From: Nannocystis sp.
GTDB lineage: Bacteria; Myxococcota_A; Polyangia; Nannocystales; Nannocystaceae
NCBI GenBank assembly: GCA_016712315.1
Contig: JADJRG010000017.1
Location: 1 to 64,000 of the forward strand
Reading direction: 5' to 3'
Length of the DNA: 64,000 nt
Shown here: in pieces, positions 17,786-27,187 of the stretch
How the letters are laid out: every line of letters starts with the position of its first letter
Position numbering within the stretch: position 1 is the stretch's first letter
Program-made: the position numbers and the translations under genes
The notes under the pieces: model-generated
Database searches by the model: none
What the model was told of the DNA's origin: nothing
The model's input: the letters and a program-made list of their open reading frames with translations, nothing else

Positions 17786-18529
17786 ATGCCCGCGGCTCCC
17801 CGGCTCCCCCTCGACACGCCCCCCGGCGCGTGGCTCCTCCCGCTCCTCCTCGCCTGCGCGCCGCGCCCCGCCGCCCCCACCGACGCGATCCCCCCCGCCG
17901 AGCCCGCTCGCGCCGCTCCGCCGCCCCCCGAGGCATACGCTCACCCGGCCGCCGACGAGCGCCGAAGTCCACCCCACCTCGCTGACGCCGACACCGACGG
18001 GCTCCCCGATATCGACGATCGTTGCCCCGACGAGCCCGGCGTCGACGACCACGACGGCTGCCCGGAGCCGCCGCGCCTGCCGGTCATCATCTGCCAGCGA
18101 CCGATCCGAGGCGTGAACTTCGGGACAGGTTCTCCGGGACCCCTCGCCCCCGCGTCGCGCCCCATCCTCGACGAGGTCGCCGGCATCCTCCGTGACTTCC
18201 CCGAGCTGTGCCTCCACGTGATCGGCCACGCCGACCCGCATGAGGGCCGCGGCGAGGCTGACCGTCGCGCCCGCGCCCGCGCCCGCGCCCAGCTCGTCAA
18301 GGATGAGCTCGCCCGCCGCGGGGCCGACCCCTCCCGCCTCGACGTGGTCAGCGACGGCTCGTCCCACCCGGTCGACAGCCGCGACACCCTCGAGGCCCGC
18401 GCCAGCAACCGCCGCGTCGAATTCCGGGTGATCGACGGGGTCCCGCCGCCAAAGCCCGCGGAGCGGACAACAGCAGCGCCGCGGGTATCCGCCGCTCACC
18501 TTGCGCAGGTCGGAGTCGGTCCTGGCTAG
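17786..18529 (+). CDS. OmpA-family lipoprotein with a TSP3 repeat
   Basis: 247 aa. Signal peptide with lipobox LLLAC, then a Pro/Ala spacer and one thrombospondin-type-3 calcium repeat (DADTDGLPDIDDRCPDEPG, DDHDGCPE). Next is an OmpA/MotB peptidoglycan-binding domain (residues about 105-220): ILRDFPELCLHVIGHADPHE, ARARAQLVKDELARRGADP and the ending EARASNRRVEFRVI with the conserved NRRVEF. Expected to link the outer membrane to peptidoglycan. The tandem Arg-Ala run RARARARA reflects a local GCCCGC repeat. Intact. Confidence 0.85.
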   Translation: MPAAPRLPLDTPPGAWLLPLLLACAPRPAAPTDAIPPAEPARAAPPPPEAYAHPAADERRSPPHLADADTDGLPDIDDRCPDEPGVDDHDGCPEPPRLPVIICQRPIRGVNFGTGSPGPLAPASRPILDEVAGILRDFPELCLHVIGHADPHEGRGEADRRARARARAQLVKDELARRGADPSRLDVVSDGSSHPVDSRDTLEARASNRRVEFRVIDGVPPPKPAERTTAAPRVSAAHLAQVGVGPG

Positions 18530-18608
18530 CTGCGCCGGACGAAGCGGAATCATCGCCGGCACGACCTGCCCAGCAGCGCCCACACCTACAAGTTCGTGCT
18601 CGATCGGC

Positions 18609-19766
18609 CTACCGACGGGATAGCCCGTCGCTCGATTGCTCGGCTGCGCACTCGATCAAGAGCGCCAGCGGCTCCCACTGCGGGTTTTTTGATGTGGCCC
18701 TCGCCGCGAGCACACGCGCCGCCTCGTCATCCATGTCACGCCAAGCCGCGAGGCTCGCCGCCGCCTCCTCCGCGCCATGATGGCCTTTGAGACAGCAGAG
18801 ACCGATCCCAGGATCGACCCCAGGATCGATCCTCACGAGCTCGCCCGCGAGCTCCTTAAAAAAAATCGCGGCGTCGGCGGGGCGCTGCGCCGGATTCTTG
18901 TGGAGGGCGCTCGCGATCAGGGCGTCGAGGTTTTTTGAGATTCTGCGCTGGGGCGCCTGGTCGCTCACCGAGGGCGCTACCTTGGCAGCGTGGGCGCTGA
19001 GAACCTCCAGAACGTTCGCGCCGGGGAAGGGCACCTTGCGCGTGAGCATTTCAAAAAGGATCACGCCGACGGCGTAGAGATCGGCGGCGGGCGTGATCGG
19101 CTCCTCACGGGCTTGCTCGGGCGAGACATACGCGAGCGTGCCGATCAGCGCGCCGGGGGCCGAGCTCGGCGCGATCGAGATCAGCGGGCCGGCGTGGATC
19201 TTCGCGAGGCCGAGATCCAAGAGCACGAGGTGATCGCGGCCGTAGCGCTGGACGATGAGACAGTTCTCGGGCTTGAGGTCGCGATGCACGACGCCGAGGC
19301 GATGGATCGCGGTGAGGCCGTCGAGGAGCTGGATCGTGAGGCGCAGGGCGTCCGCGATCGAGATCGATCCCGCGAGGATCCGTTGTCGCAGCGTGAGCCC
19401 TTTAAGAAGAGGCATTACGAGGAAGAGCACCGGCTCGCCGCCGGGTGCGGCCGGCTGCTCGCCGTGATCCAAGATCGGAACCACGTGCGGGTGATCGATC
19501 TGGGCGCTGATGACGGCCTCCTGATAAAACCTGCGGCGCTGCTCGGGCCAGCGGCCATGCTCGGGGTGCAGCGCCTTGATCGCGACGCGCCGACGCAGGC
19601 GGAGATCGAGGGCCTCGTAGATGTCGGCCATGCCGCCGGGGGCGATGAGGGTGTCGAGGCGAAAGCGGTCGAGCAAGGTGCGGCCGCGGAGGTCGGGGCC
19701 ACGCGGGCGGAGCGGGTTGATCGAAGGGGCGCTACCCGGCGGACGAGGGGGCGAGAGCGGCGTCAT
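18609..19766 (-). CDS. Hanks-type Ser/Thr protein kinase
   Basis: 385 aa, cytosolic (no membrane segment). Kinase landmarks: nucleotide loop IAPGGMADIYEA (residue about 42, first Gly of the loop replaced by Ala-Pro), VAIKALHPE with the catalytic Lys, HRDLKPEN in the catalytic loop, DLGLAK in place of DFG, activation segment GTLAYVSPEQ, and HKNPAQRP at the domain end. A tail of about 95 residues with SLAAWRDMDDEAAR follows and is shared with the fragment at 12060-12337. The start overlaps the stop of a small upstream gene by four bases (ATGA), so the two are coupled. The target is unknown; the small partner may be a regulatory subunit. Confidence 0.9.
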   Translation of the reverse strand: MTPLSPPRPPGSAPSINPLRPRGPDLRGRTLLDRFRLDTLIAPGGMADIYEALDLRLRRRVAIKALHPEHGRWPEQRRRFYQEAVISAQIDHPHVVPILDHGEQPAAPGGEPVLFLVMPLLKGLTLRQRILAGSISIADALRLTIQLLDGLTAIHRLGVVHRDLKPENCLIVQRYGRDHLVLLDLGLAKIHAGPLISIAPSSAPGALIGTLAYVSPEQAREEPITPAADLYAVGVILFEMLTRKVPFPGANVLEVLSAHAAKVAPSVSDQAPQRRISKNLDALIASALHKNPAQRPADAAIFFKELAGELVRIDPGVDPGIGLCCLKGHHGAEEAAASLAAWRDMDDEAARVLAARATSKNPQWEPLALLIECAAEQSSDGLSRR

Positions 19767-20041
19767 ACGCCACCCTGGGCCGCGTGAACGCCGTCGGCCT
19801 CGCGTCGACGCAGCCAGCGGAGGAGCTGACGCAAGAAGTCATCGGCGGTGGGGAAAAGCGCCACCTCGACCGACTCGCCGCCATCCGGCCCGCTCAGGCG
19901 CGTCTCGGCGCGAACGACCGGCGTGTCCTTGTGGTCAGCTTCGACGCTCACACACGCGGCGGGCAGGCGCAGGCGGAGCTGACCGCTGTCGGTGGTGATG
20001 ATGAGGGTGTTGGCGGGGCACGTCACATGGTTATGAAACAA
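19763..20041 (-). CDS. small unknown protein coupled to the kinase
   Basis: About 85-92 aa: ANTLIITTDSGQLRLRLPAA, VVRAETRLSGPDGGESVEVA and FLRQLLRWLRRREADG. The start is either TTG at 20041 or GTG near 20026; neither has a strong ribosome site. Beta-rich first half and a basic C-terminal helix. Its stop overlaps the kinase ATG, so the pair is an operon. No family recognised. Confidence 0.5.
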   Translation of the reverse strand: MFHNHVTCPANTLIITTDSGQLRLRLPAACVSVEADHKDTPVVRAETRLSGPDGGESVEVALFPTADDFLRQLLRWLRRREADGVHAAQGGV

Positions 20042-20070
20042 AGTCCGGCCGGCATGGTCAAGTTATGAAA
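20030..20070. promoter_or_regulatory. direct repeat GTTATGAAA between divergent genes
   Basis: GTTATGAAA occurs at 20030-20038 and 20062-20070, 32 bp apart (about three turns), between the start of the kinase-partner gene and the start of the integrase. The second copy includes the integrase ATG. A CCGGCCGG palindrome lies between. Could be an operator for integrase control; support is only the repeat and its position. Confidence 0.3.
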
Positions 20071-21393
20071 ATCAGTAACCCGCGCGGGGCGCGGGAGGGG
20101 TGGAGGGGTTGCCTTCGCGCCGCGCGATCTCGTATCGTCACCGCGTCAAGAAGCAAGGGGGCGGAAACGAGTCCAGTCTTGGAAGTCACCACCCGCCCAT
20201 ATTTCAAAGATCGAACCCGACAGCATGTCGACATCAACCTCACTCACCCGCTCGATCCGTCCAAGCCGGTCCGTCGTCGCGTCGTCGCGCCGGCGGGCAT
20301 GGACGCGATCGCAGCGGTGGAGTGGGGGCGCGCGGAGGCGCTCAAGCTCTACCGCGCGCTTTGTCATCCAGTGGGTGTCCGCGTGCAGAAACGAGGTGCA
20401 ATCAAGCCCGATGCGAAGCCAACCCCACCCCCGATCAAGACCCTCGCGGAGTTCTGGCCGATCTTCGAGGCCAGTCACGTCGCCGAACTCAAGCACTCGA
20501 CGCGTGATCACTATGAAACCGCGTGGGCGAACATCCGCCCGCTGCTGGGCGCACTTCGACTCGACGAGGTCGACGAGAAGGCGCTCGCGCAGCTCCGCAC
20601 GCACATGAGGCAGGAGAGGGGCTTGTCTCAGGGCTACACCCGCCAGACCTGCGAGGCCGTGCGTGTCGCGCTACGACACGCCCGGAGCGACGGCGCGCTG
20701 CCCAAGGGGCACGAGCTGCCGCAGATCGCGTGGCCGAAGCAGCGGCGCGCCAAGGTCGACGTGTACTCGCGCGATGACCTCGAGGTGTTGGTCGCGAGCG
20801 CGCGCAACACCGAGGAGCGCGTGCTCTACCTGCTGCTCGCCGACGCCGCGCTGCGGATCGGCGAGTGCGCAGGACTCATGTGGAAGGACATCCGACTCGA
20901 GGAGCGCACGATGGTGATCCGTCGCAACGTGTCGCGGGGTCGGCTGCAGGACACGGCGAAGGGCGAAGACGGCGAGGTCACACTCTCTCCGCGGCTCGCC
21001 GAAGCGCTGCGCGGCTTCAGGCCGCGGGGCGAATTCGTGTTCATGCCCGACGGCTGGTTCAGCGTGCACAGCGTCGTTCGTGCGCGAAAACCCCACGTGC
21101 AAGAGGGAACCCTCGCCATGCGAGTGCGCAACGCCCAGAAGCGCGCGGGCCTGCCCGTCTACGGCCCGCACCGGATCCGCCACAGCGTGCTGACTCTGCT
21201 CGCGCAAAAGGGCGTGAGCCCTTACGCGCTCCAGGCCCTCGCCCGGCACGCGCAGCTCTCGACGACGATGAGGTACTACGTGCACCTCAAACAGAGCGCG
21301 CTCGCGGCCCAGGCCGTGGCGGCGCTTACCGCTCCCGACGCCGAGGGCAACGGGGCGGCACGAGAAGAGCGATCGCCCGTAGATCTGGCCTGA
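20065..21393 (+). CDS. tyrosine recombinase / integrase
   Basis: 442 aa. The core-binding region (LAEFWPIFEASHVAELKHST, residues about 127-225) is followed by a catalytic domain with R264 (ADAALRIGECAG), K299, the HRIRH box (H369, R372), H395 in ALARHAQLSTT and nucleophile Y405 in MRYYVH. The full RKHRHY set is present, so the enzyme should be active. ATG at 20065 is used. The first 40 residues are poorly conserved in type and a later start is possible. The gene ends about 30 bp before a host RCC1-type gene that lacks its 5' part, which suggests this is the end of an integrated element and that the attachment site lies between 21393 and 21430. Confidence 0.9.
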   Translation: MKISNPRGAREGWRGCLRAARSRIVTASRSKGAETSPVLEVTTRPYFKDRTRQHVDINLTHPLDPSKPVRRRVVAPAGMDAIAAVEWGRAEALKLYRALCHPVGVRVQKRGAIKPDAKPTPPPIKTLAEFWPIFEASHVAELKHSTRDHYETAWANIRPLLGALRLDEVDEKALAQLRTHMRQERGLSQGYTRQTCEAVRVALRHARSDGALPKGHELPQIAWPKQRRAKVDVYSRDDLEVLVASARNTEERVLYLLLADAALRIGECAGLMWKDIRLEERTMVIRRNVSRGRLQDTAKGEDGEVTLSPRLAEALRGFRPRGEFVFMPDGWFSVHSVVRARKPHVQEGTLAMRVRNAQKRAGLPVYGPHRIRHSVLTLLAQKGVSPYALQALARHAQLSTTMRYYVHLKQSALAAQAVAALTAPDAEGNGAAREERSPVDLA

Positions 21394-21425
21394 GAGGCGA
21401 GCGACAGGCGAGTTCTGAGAAGGGC

Positions 21426-22751
21426 GTGAACAACAGCGACGATGACGCGTGCACGTCGGCGTGTCAGGCGGCGGTGTGCGGGGACAACCTCGTGCAGGCC
21501 GGCGTCGAGGCCTGCGATGATGGTAACAAGATCGACGACGACGGCTGCCCCTCGGCCTGCCGCGTCGGCTTCCGCGTGGCGCAAGGGGCCGGCCACACCT
21601 GCGCGCTGCTCCCCCACGGCGAGGTGCGTTGTTGGGGGAGCGGCACCTTTGGGCGGCTCGGGCTCGGAAATACGACGACCCTGGGCGATGGCCCCGGCGA
21701 ATTGCCCACCCCAGCCGCCATCGTCGGCGGCGCCGCAGCCGACGTCGCGATCGCCGGCAGCGCGACCTGCGTGGCGCTGCTAAGCGGCGCGGTCCGCTGC
21801 GTCGGCAGTAACAGCCAAGGCGAGCTCGGGATCAACAGTACGATCGTGATCGGCGACACGATCAATGAGCTGCCGCCGGCAGACTCAGCCGTCGGCAAGC
21901 CGGCGAAGGCGATCTTCGGCGGGAGCGGCTCCTTCTGCATCATCGCCACGGACAACGCGCTGCGCTGCTGGGGCGACAACACCGACGGTCAGCTCGGCCT
22001 CGGGAGCAAGGGGGTGATCGGCGATCAGCCCGGAGAGCTGCCCAAGTCGGACGTCTCGGTCGGGGCCGGCTTTGTGCCCGCGCAGGTCTCCTTCGGCAAC
22101 AACTTCACCTGCGCGCGCTCGGCCGTCGGTAAGGTGCGATGCTGGGGTCAGAACGACGTCGGACAGCTTGGTTATGGCAACACTGTCTATCTTGGGGATG
22201 ACCCCGGCGAGCTGCCGACCGCCGATGTGAACCTCGGTGGCTTTGTGACCGCCATCAGCTCCGGCGTTCACCACACCTGCGCCGTGCTCGATGGCGGCGC
22301 CGTGCGATGTTGGGGGCGCAATAACCGCGGCCAGCTCGGCATCGGCAATACGAGCTCGATCGGCGACGGCGGCGGCGAGATGCCGCCCGCCATCGTCAAT
22401 CTCGGCGGCATGGCCGCCCAGGTCGCGTGCGGCAACGACCACAGCTGCGCCTTGCTCCAAGGCGGCCAGATCCGTTGTTGGGGGGAGAATGACGTCGGCC
22501 AGCTCGGCATCGGCACGACGGCGACGATCGGCGACGGCCCGGGCGAGATGCCCCCCGCGGAGGTGACGCTCGGCGGCCTCGCGTTCGCGATCTACGGCGA
22601 CACCGGCGCGGATAGCCACTGCGCGCTGCTGGCGGGCGAGCAGATCCGCTGCTGGGGCGCAAATTCGAGCGGCCAGCTCGGCATCGGCTCTACGAACAAC
22701 ATCGGCGACAACGAGCTGCCCTCGTCCGCGCCCTTCGTGCCCTACAAGTGA
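21426..22751 (+). pseudogene. RCC1-repeat secreted protein, 5'-truncated at the integrase boundary
   Basis: The frame opens in mid-protein with NNSDDDACTSACQAA and one complete myxobacterial Cys repeat (CGDNLVQAGVEACDDGNKID..DDGC). It runs on into about seven RCC1/BNR-type units, each with a CALL..G.VRCWG..N..GQLG pattern, ending at PFVPYK. Relatives start with a signal peptide and further Cys repeats, which are absent here; upstream sequence is integrase. A GTG at 21426 could restart translation but would give a cytosolic product without export signal. The missing 5' half is not elsewhere in the window. RCC1 propellers in myxobacteria are surface or secreted proteins of unknown ligand. Confidence 0.75.
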
Positions 22752-22791
22752 GGCTCGGGCCCGTCGCGCCGCGGCGGTGTGCACGAGGCCC

Positions 22792-23790
22792 TCAGGGACG
22801 CCGTCGACGGACCGTGACCACCATCGACGAGCGCTCTGCGAGCAGCGTCACCTCGCCGTGCGGCGCGGCGAGTAACGTCCCCGGCGGTGTGCTCCAGCTC
22901 CGCGTAACCACGCGCAGATCGCCCTGCTCGTGCCACGTCCAGTCGTCGATGAGCGAACCAGAGTCGCGCCTGCGTAGCGCCCAAAACACCTCGGACCAGA
23001 GGCTCGGCACGTCGGCGTAGGGGAGCTGTATCGAGTGACAGCCGCCCTCTGGGTCGCGGATCGTGAGCGTCTGTCGCCCCGAGCGGAGCGGCTTCGTCTC
23101 GCGGTGCTTCTTGACGAAGAAGCCCGGCGGCTCTCCGGGGTCCCTGCAGGCGACCAACAGCGCCAGCGCGCCGGGCTTCACCGACGTCGCCTGATCGGTG
23201 ATGGTGTGCGTCATCGCGCGCCCGCGCTCGTCGAAGACCGTCGAGTCGCTGGGGGCGACGGAGGCGATCTCATCGAGCGTGAGCACCGCACCATAATGAC
23301 TACGCCCCCAGCGCACGATCTTCACGCTGCGAGCCTCTACCACGTGTGTGGTCTCGCGCTGCGGCAACGTGCCCGACCACCCCTGCGGCGGGAGGATCTT
23401 CTCCTCGTGGAAGCGCGAGCGCAGGGTGAGCGTGGAGCTGAGTGAGATCGACACCGGCTCGAGCTCATTCGCGTCTAGGCAGCGATCGAGCGACGCCTCC
23501 GCCTCTGCGGCGCTGCGGCTCGCCCGCTCCGCCGCCCGACGCGCGCGCGCCAACTTGGTATAGGCCCGCTCGGCGGTGCCCTGCTTCTCCAGCGCCGACA
23601 TCGACTTCTCGATCAGCACCGACGGCGCCGCCTTCGGGCTGAACACAGCGTTGAGGATCGCCGCCTTGTGGAACTCACTGAAGAACCACGCCTCCCCCGC
23701 GGCCTGTTGCTGGTCCCGGTAATCAGCGCGAGCGTCCTCGGCCGCCTCGGCCGCCTCCCGCCGCTTGTTCAGCTCATCCTCGCAGCTCAT
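22792..23790 (-). CDS. unknown protein with N-terminal coiled coil
   Basis: 332 aa. Residues 1-120 are charged helices (NKRREAAEAAEDARADYRDQ and ARARRAAERASRSAAEAEA) interrupted by a hydrophobic patch near residues 35-55 (FFSEFHKAAILNAVFSP). The remaining 210 residues are beta-type (SISLSSTLTLRSRF, AVLTLDEIASVAP, GALALLVACRDPGEPPGFFV, LWSEVFWALRRRD). No signal peptide or known motif. It starts one base after the stop of the upstream gene, so the two form an operon that diverges from the cyclase-toxin gene. Function unknown. Confidence 0.6.
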   Translation of the reverse strand: MSCEDELNKRREAAEAAEDARADYRDQQQAAGEAWFFSEFHKAAILNAVFSPKAAPSVLIEKSMSALEKQGTAERAYTKLARARRAAERASRSAAEAEASLDRCLDANELEPVSISLSSTLTLRSRFHEEKILPPQGWSGTLPQRETTHVVEARSVKIVRWGRSHYGAVLTLDEIASVAPSDSTVFDERGRAMTHTITDQATSVKPGALALLVACRDPGEPPGFFVKKHRETKPLRSGRQTLTIRDPEGGCHSIQLPYADVPSLWSEVFWALRRRDSGSLIDDWTWHEQGDLRVVTRSWSTPPGTLLAAPHGEVTLLAERSSMVVTVRRRRP

Positions 23791-23791
23791 C

Positions 23792-25183
23792 TCACTCCAC
23801 CTCCAGCGGCGGCCAGCGCCGTCGTCGCAGCAACGCGGCCGCGGCGTCCTCCACGCTCCAGCTCATCGCGAGCGCGCCCGAGTCGGCGCGACGCGCGACG
23901 ACGAGCACCTTGTTCTCTGCGGACAAGCTCGGGTCCCAAACCCCCTCGGCGGACACAGCCGACCCTGGACGCAGCCCTACGGCGTCGGGGTCGAGGCCAT
24001 GCGCGATCACCGTCACCACCTCGTCGCTCGTATCGACGAGGAGCGCCGCCTCGACAAGATCCGGGGCTCCAGCTCGCACCGCGAGCAGCTCGCCGAGCAC
24101 CGTGGTTTCGTGGGGTGGAGGCAGCCGATACGCCGCGTCGCGGTGCCCCGTCACCGCGTCGATCGCCGCCGACCAGCCCGCATCCCAGGCCAGGCGTCGA
24201 GCGGATATGCTCGCGTCGAGCAGGTCGTGAACCAGCGCGCCCACCGCGACGGCATCTGCGGGGCTCGCCCGTCGCTCAAGGCGAGCGGCCGCGTCGACCG
24301 CCACCACCAGCGGCGGCACCTCGCCCAGCAACAGCGCCTCGGCGGTCATCGCGAGCTGCGTCGCGGCCGCCGCTAGCGTGGTTCGATCACCGGACACCAG
24401 CGATCCCTCAAACGACTCGACGGCGGCAACGAGCCGGCCCCGCGCCGCTGAGGCACCCGCGATCCCAGGGGCGCTGGGCCCCGCCGCCGAGTCGCTCACG
24501 GCCTCCAACTCCGCCAGGATCGCCTCAAACTCCGCCTCAATCGAGGGGTCATCAGGATCAACCTCCATACGCTCCCTCAACGCCTCTAGCGCGCGGATCT
24601 TCGCGTGTCCCGCGATCTCTGCGCTGGTGGGTCGTGGCGACCCGCTGGGCTCGGACGCGGCCCTCAGGCGCAGGTGCAGCGCGGCCAGGAGCGCGCCTTC
24701 TTGCCCCTGCAGCGCCGCCGCCGCCAGCCCCTGTACGAGCGTATACCCGCTGCGCACGGACCCGTGGACGCTCGCGTCCAGGCTCGCCGTCGCGAGCGTC
24801 GTACAGACCGCTGCGCGAGCCTCGTCCTCGCTGTGTCCTTCGACCACCAGCCGACGCGTGAGCTCCGCCTCGAACGTCACGTACTCGGCGCTCTCTGCAA
24901 AGCTAGACCACCCTGCCATGAGCTGTAAGCGCGCCTCTGGCGCCGCTGCGGCCGCGACACATAGGGATCGCTGGTGCTCGGCGAGCGCGGCGAGCTCGGC
25001 GCTACGCGCGGCGAGCTCATCGTCCACGGCCAGCGCCAGCGCCTCCGCCTCCGCCGCGCCAGCCGCGACCAGCGCCCGCGCGACGAGCTTCACCGTAGAA
25101 TCGTCGGCCGCACCCACCCCCGCGCCAAGCGAGCGACACCCCTCGAGAGCGTTCAAAAACCTAGTCACCGCGTCCGCAGGCAT
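23792..25183 (-). CDS. unknown Ala/Leu-rich protein, about 463 aa
   Basis: The best start is ATG at 25183 (MPADAVTRFLNALEGCRSL); in-frame codons before it look like noncoding sequence. Mostly helical (VKLVARALVAAGAAEAEALA, LALAVDDELAARSAEL, IRALEALRERMEVDPDDPSI) with a short beta-rich end (DEVVTVIAHGLDPDAVGLRP, KVLVVARRADSGALAMSW). No membrane segment or catalytic signature. It is coupled to the coiled-coil gene downstream and its start faces the cyclase-toxin gene across about 310 bp (25184-25498) that hold no other gene. A helper, regulator or immunity role is conceivable from position only. Confidence 0.55.
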   Translation of the reverse strand: MPADAVTRFLNALEGCRSLGAGVGAADDSTVKLVARALVAAGAAEAEALALAVDDELAARSAELAALAEHQRSLCVAAAAAPEARLQLMAGWSSFAESAEYVTFEAELTRRLVVEGHSEDEARAAVCTTLATASLDASVHGSVRSGYTLVQGLAAAALQGQEGALLAALHLRLRAASEPSGSPRPTSAEIAGHAKIRALEALRERMEVDPDDPSIEAEFEAILAELEAVSDSAAGPSAPGIAGASAARGRLVAAVESFEGSLVSGDRTTLAAAATQLAMTAEALLLGEVPPLVVAVDAAARLERRASPADAVAVGALVHDLLDASISARRLAWDAGWSAAIDAVTGHRDAAYRLPPPHETTVLGELLAVRAGAPDLVEAALLVDTSDEVVTVIAHGLDPDAVGLRPGSAVSAEGVWDPSLSAENKVLVVARRADSGALAMSWSVEDAAAALLRRRRWPPLEVE

Positions 25184-25498
25184 AGTCGCGAGAGGAGGGT
25201 ACCAGAGCTCCCGGGCGCGCGGGGGAGCCCTCGCCACCCCGCGAGCGCGGGGGAGCCACCGATCTCAAGGCTGGCCCCTCCCCCGGTCCCGGGCCGACGT
25301 GGAGGTGCACCGATTCGCTCTACGACGAAGTCGTAACGAGCGCGCATGAGGACATCGGCGGAAAATGGTGGGTCCCGAAACGTCGCACACCCGGACGGTC
25401 GAGCGGAGATCAGCGGCCCGTCGGCCGAGTGCGCACGACGCTTGAATCGTCCTCGACGCGCGCCTAGCCTCGAGGCTCTCCGTGGAGGTGCTGCGCCT

Positions 25499-27187
25499 GT
25501 GTCGAAGCTCGCCAAAGACAACCAGATCATGCCCACTGATGCCATCAACGTCCTGTTCGCCGCGGAGGGTTTCCCGCCGCCGGCGATCCGGGCCTTTCAG
25601 GCGGCCGCCAATCAGACCAAGCTGGCGATCTTGAGCCGCGTCCCCGGCGGGAGCTGCGCCCGCCTCATCGAGGAGCGCTACGACCTCAAGGGCTACTTCA
25701 TCAAGGCGAAGTCGTGCAACTGGGGCCCTATGGCGGGCTTTCTGTGCCAGCTCCCGCCCTTCAACAAGTCGGGCGCCGAGCAGATGCTCGACAACGCCAG
25801 GGCGAACGAGAAGACGTACCAGCTGATCAACAAGGTCGTGAAGTTCGCCGCCGAGAAGGATCGCCCGCCGAACGACGCCGAGGAGGTCGCGATCGTCCAG
25901 GACCACAGCGCGGGGGTCGCCTTCGAGAAGGGGACGACGCCCTTCGTGCACCTCAAGATCTCCGACGAGCGGCGGAAGGAGCTCGTCGCCGAGAAGGCGC
26001 GCTTCCAGATCGAGTTCGCGAGCTCGAGCCCGCCGGGCACGATGTACGGGATCGCGTGGGACCGCCAGTTCACGGTCTGCGCCGAGTTCTTCCTCGTCCA
26101 GGAGGGGGCGCTATGGGGCCTCTACCACGGCGAGGTGTTCGTCGCCGCGGCGGACGGGTGGCAGAACTTCCTGAACATGCAGCGGAGCAAGGAGTTCTTC
26201 GGGTACTTCTACGGCCAGGGCGCGCAGCAGGTCCTGGATAACGGTACGACCCTCTGCAGGATCCTCGAGCGGATCAAGGTCGAGACCGGCAACACGGCCT
26301 ACGCCGTGCAGACGAGGACCCCGCTGTGTACTGACAACGCCTTCTCCCGCGACAGGCTCCCGGCCGAATCTCCGCTCCGCAAGATGTTCGCCGCCTTCCC
26401 GTCGGGGGTCCGCTCCTTCTACCCGGTCCTCGGGATCAAGAACCCCTTCCCCGCGTACCAGACGGATGGGAGCCCGTACGTCGCCAAGAAGGGGATCGGC
26501 ACGGACCACCCCAGGAATGCGGTCACCGGCGACTACGATCTTTTCGCGGTGTGGGACCTGCGCGACGGGAAGGACGAGGCGAAGGGCGACGAGATCCGCC
26601 GCGCGAGCGAGAAGGGCGGCGCGCGCTACTCGATCCTGGCCAACGGGATCCGCATCGAGGTGATCCCGGGCTACTCCGCCCTCGAGGCGCGGGAGACGAG
26701 CGAGGACCCGCGCTGGGGGAACGCGTCGTCGAACGTCCTGCTCGCCGCGGGCGTCCTGAACTCGAACATGGCCACCCTCTCCCCCGCGAAGGTCTCCCCG
26801 AACGCGGCGTTCCACAGCGACGAGGGCGGGCGCCCGGGGATCAAGGCGCTCGAGCTCCCGGTCGCGGTGTTCGTCACCCTCGCCGGCGACGCGAAGAAGC
26901 CGCCCGGAGAGATCACGAACTTCTACCGGGCGATGATCACGACGAAGGACGAGTTCCTCGATCTGCTCGAGTTCCTCCGGCCGACCTACAGGCTGGGCCT
27001 CCACGTCGGGTGGGTGTTCGACCTGCTGTCCCCGAAGGAGCCCGCGATCGCCGCCCGCACCGCGAAGCTCCTCGGCCTTAACCTGGGCAAGGTCAAGATC
27101 AAGGAGCTCGGGGACGCGATCAACGGCAAGCGAACGACCAAGCCCGCGGAGGACGTCGCGGCCGTCAAGGCCGCGCTCGGGCTGTAG
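25499..27187 (+). CDS. anthrax edema factor / ExoY-type nucleotidyl cyclase toxin
   Basis: GTG at 25499 has a strong GGAGG site ten bases upstream, giving 562 aa. The open frame before it has no such site. The stretch DLKGYFIKAKSCNWGPMAGF aligns with the edema factor motif around its catalytic lysines: K64 and K71 correspond to EF K346 and K353, with K69 where EF has H351. GDYDLFAVW (D345, D347) matches the metal-binding ADYDLF motif. FHSDEGGRP (H439) sits where EF has the HGTE histidine. All three blocks are in family order. These enzymes make cAMP or other cyclic nucleotides inside eukaryotic cells, usually after binding calmodulin or actin. No signal peptide is seen, as in ExoY, so delivery would need a contact-dependent or type III/VI-like route. 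The C-terminal 130 residues are helical. Intact, with unknown genes divergent to it. Confidence 0.8.
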   Translation: MSKLAKDNQIMPTDAINVLFAAEGFPPPAIRAFQAAANQTKLAILSRVPGGSCARLIEERYDLKGYFIKAKSCNWGPMAGFLCQLPPFNKSGAEQMLDNARANEKTYQLINKVVKFAAEKDRPPNDAEEVAIVQDHSAGVAFEKGTTPFVHLKISDERRKELVAEKARFQIEFASSSPPGTMYGIAWDRQFTVCAEFFLVQEGALWGLYHGEVFVAAADGWQNFLNMQRSKEFFGYFYGQGAQQVLDNGTTLCRILERIKVETGNTAYAVQTRTPLCTDNAFSRDRLPAESPLRKMFAAFPSGVRSFYPVLGIKNPFPAYQTDGSPYVAKKGIGTDHPRNAVTGDYDLFAVWDLRDGKDEAKGDEIRRASEKGGARYSILANGIRIEVIPGYSALEARETSEDPRWGNASSNVLLAAGVLNSNMATLSPAKVSPNAAFHSDEGGRPGIKALELPVAVFVTLAGDAKKPPGEITNFYRAMITTKDEFLDLLEFLRPTYRLGLHVGWVFDLLSPKEPAIAARTAKLLGLNLGKVKIKELGDAINGKRTTKPAEDVAAVKAALGL

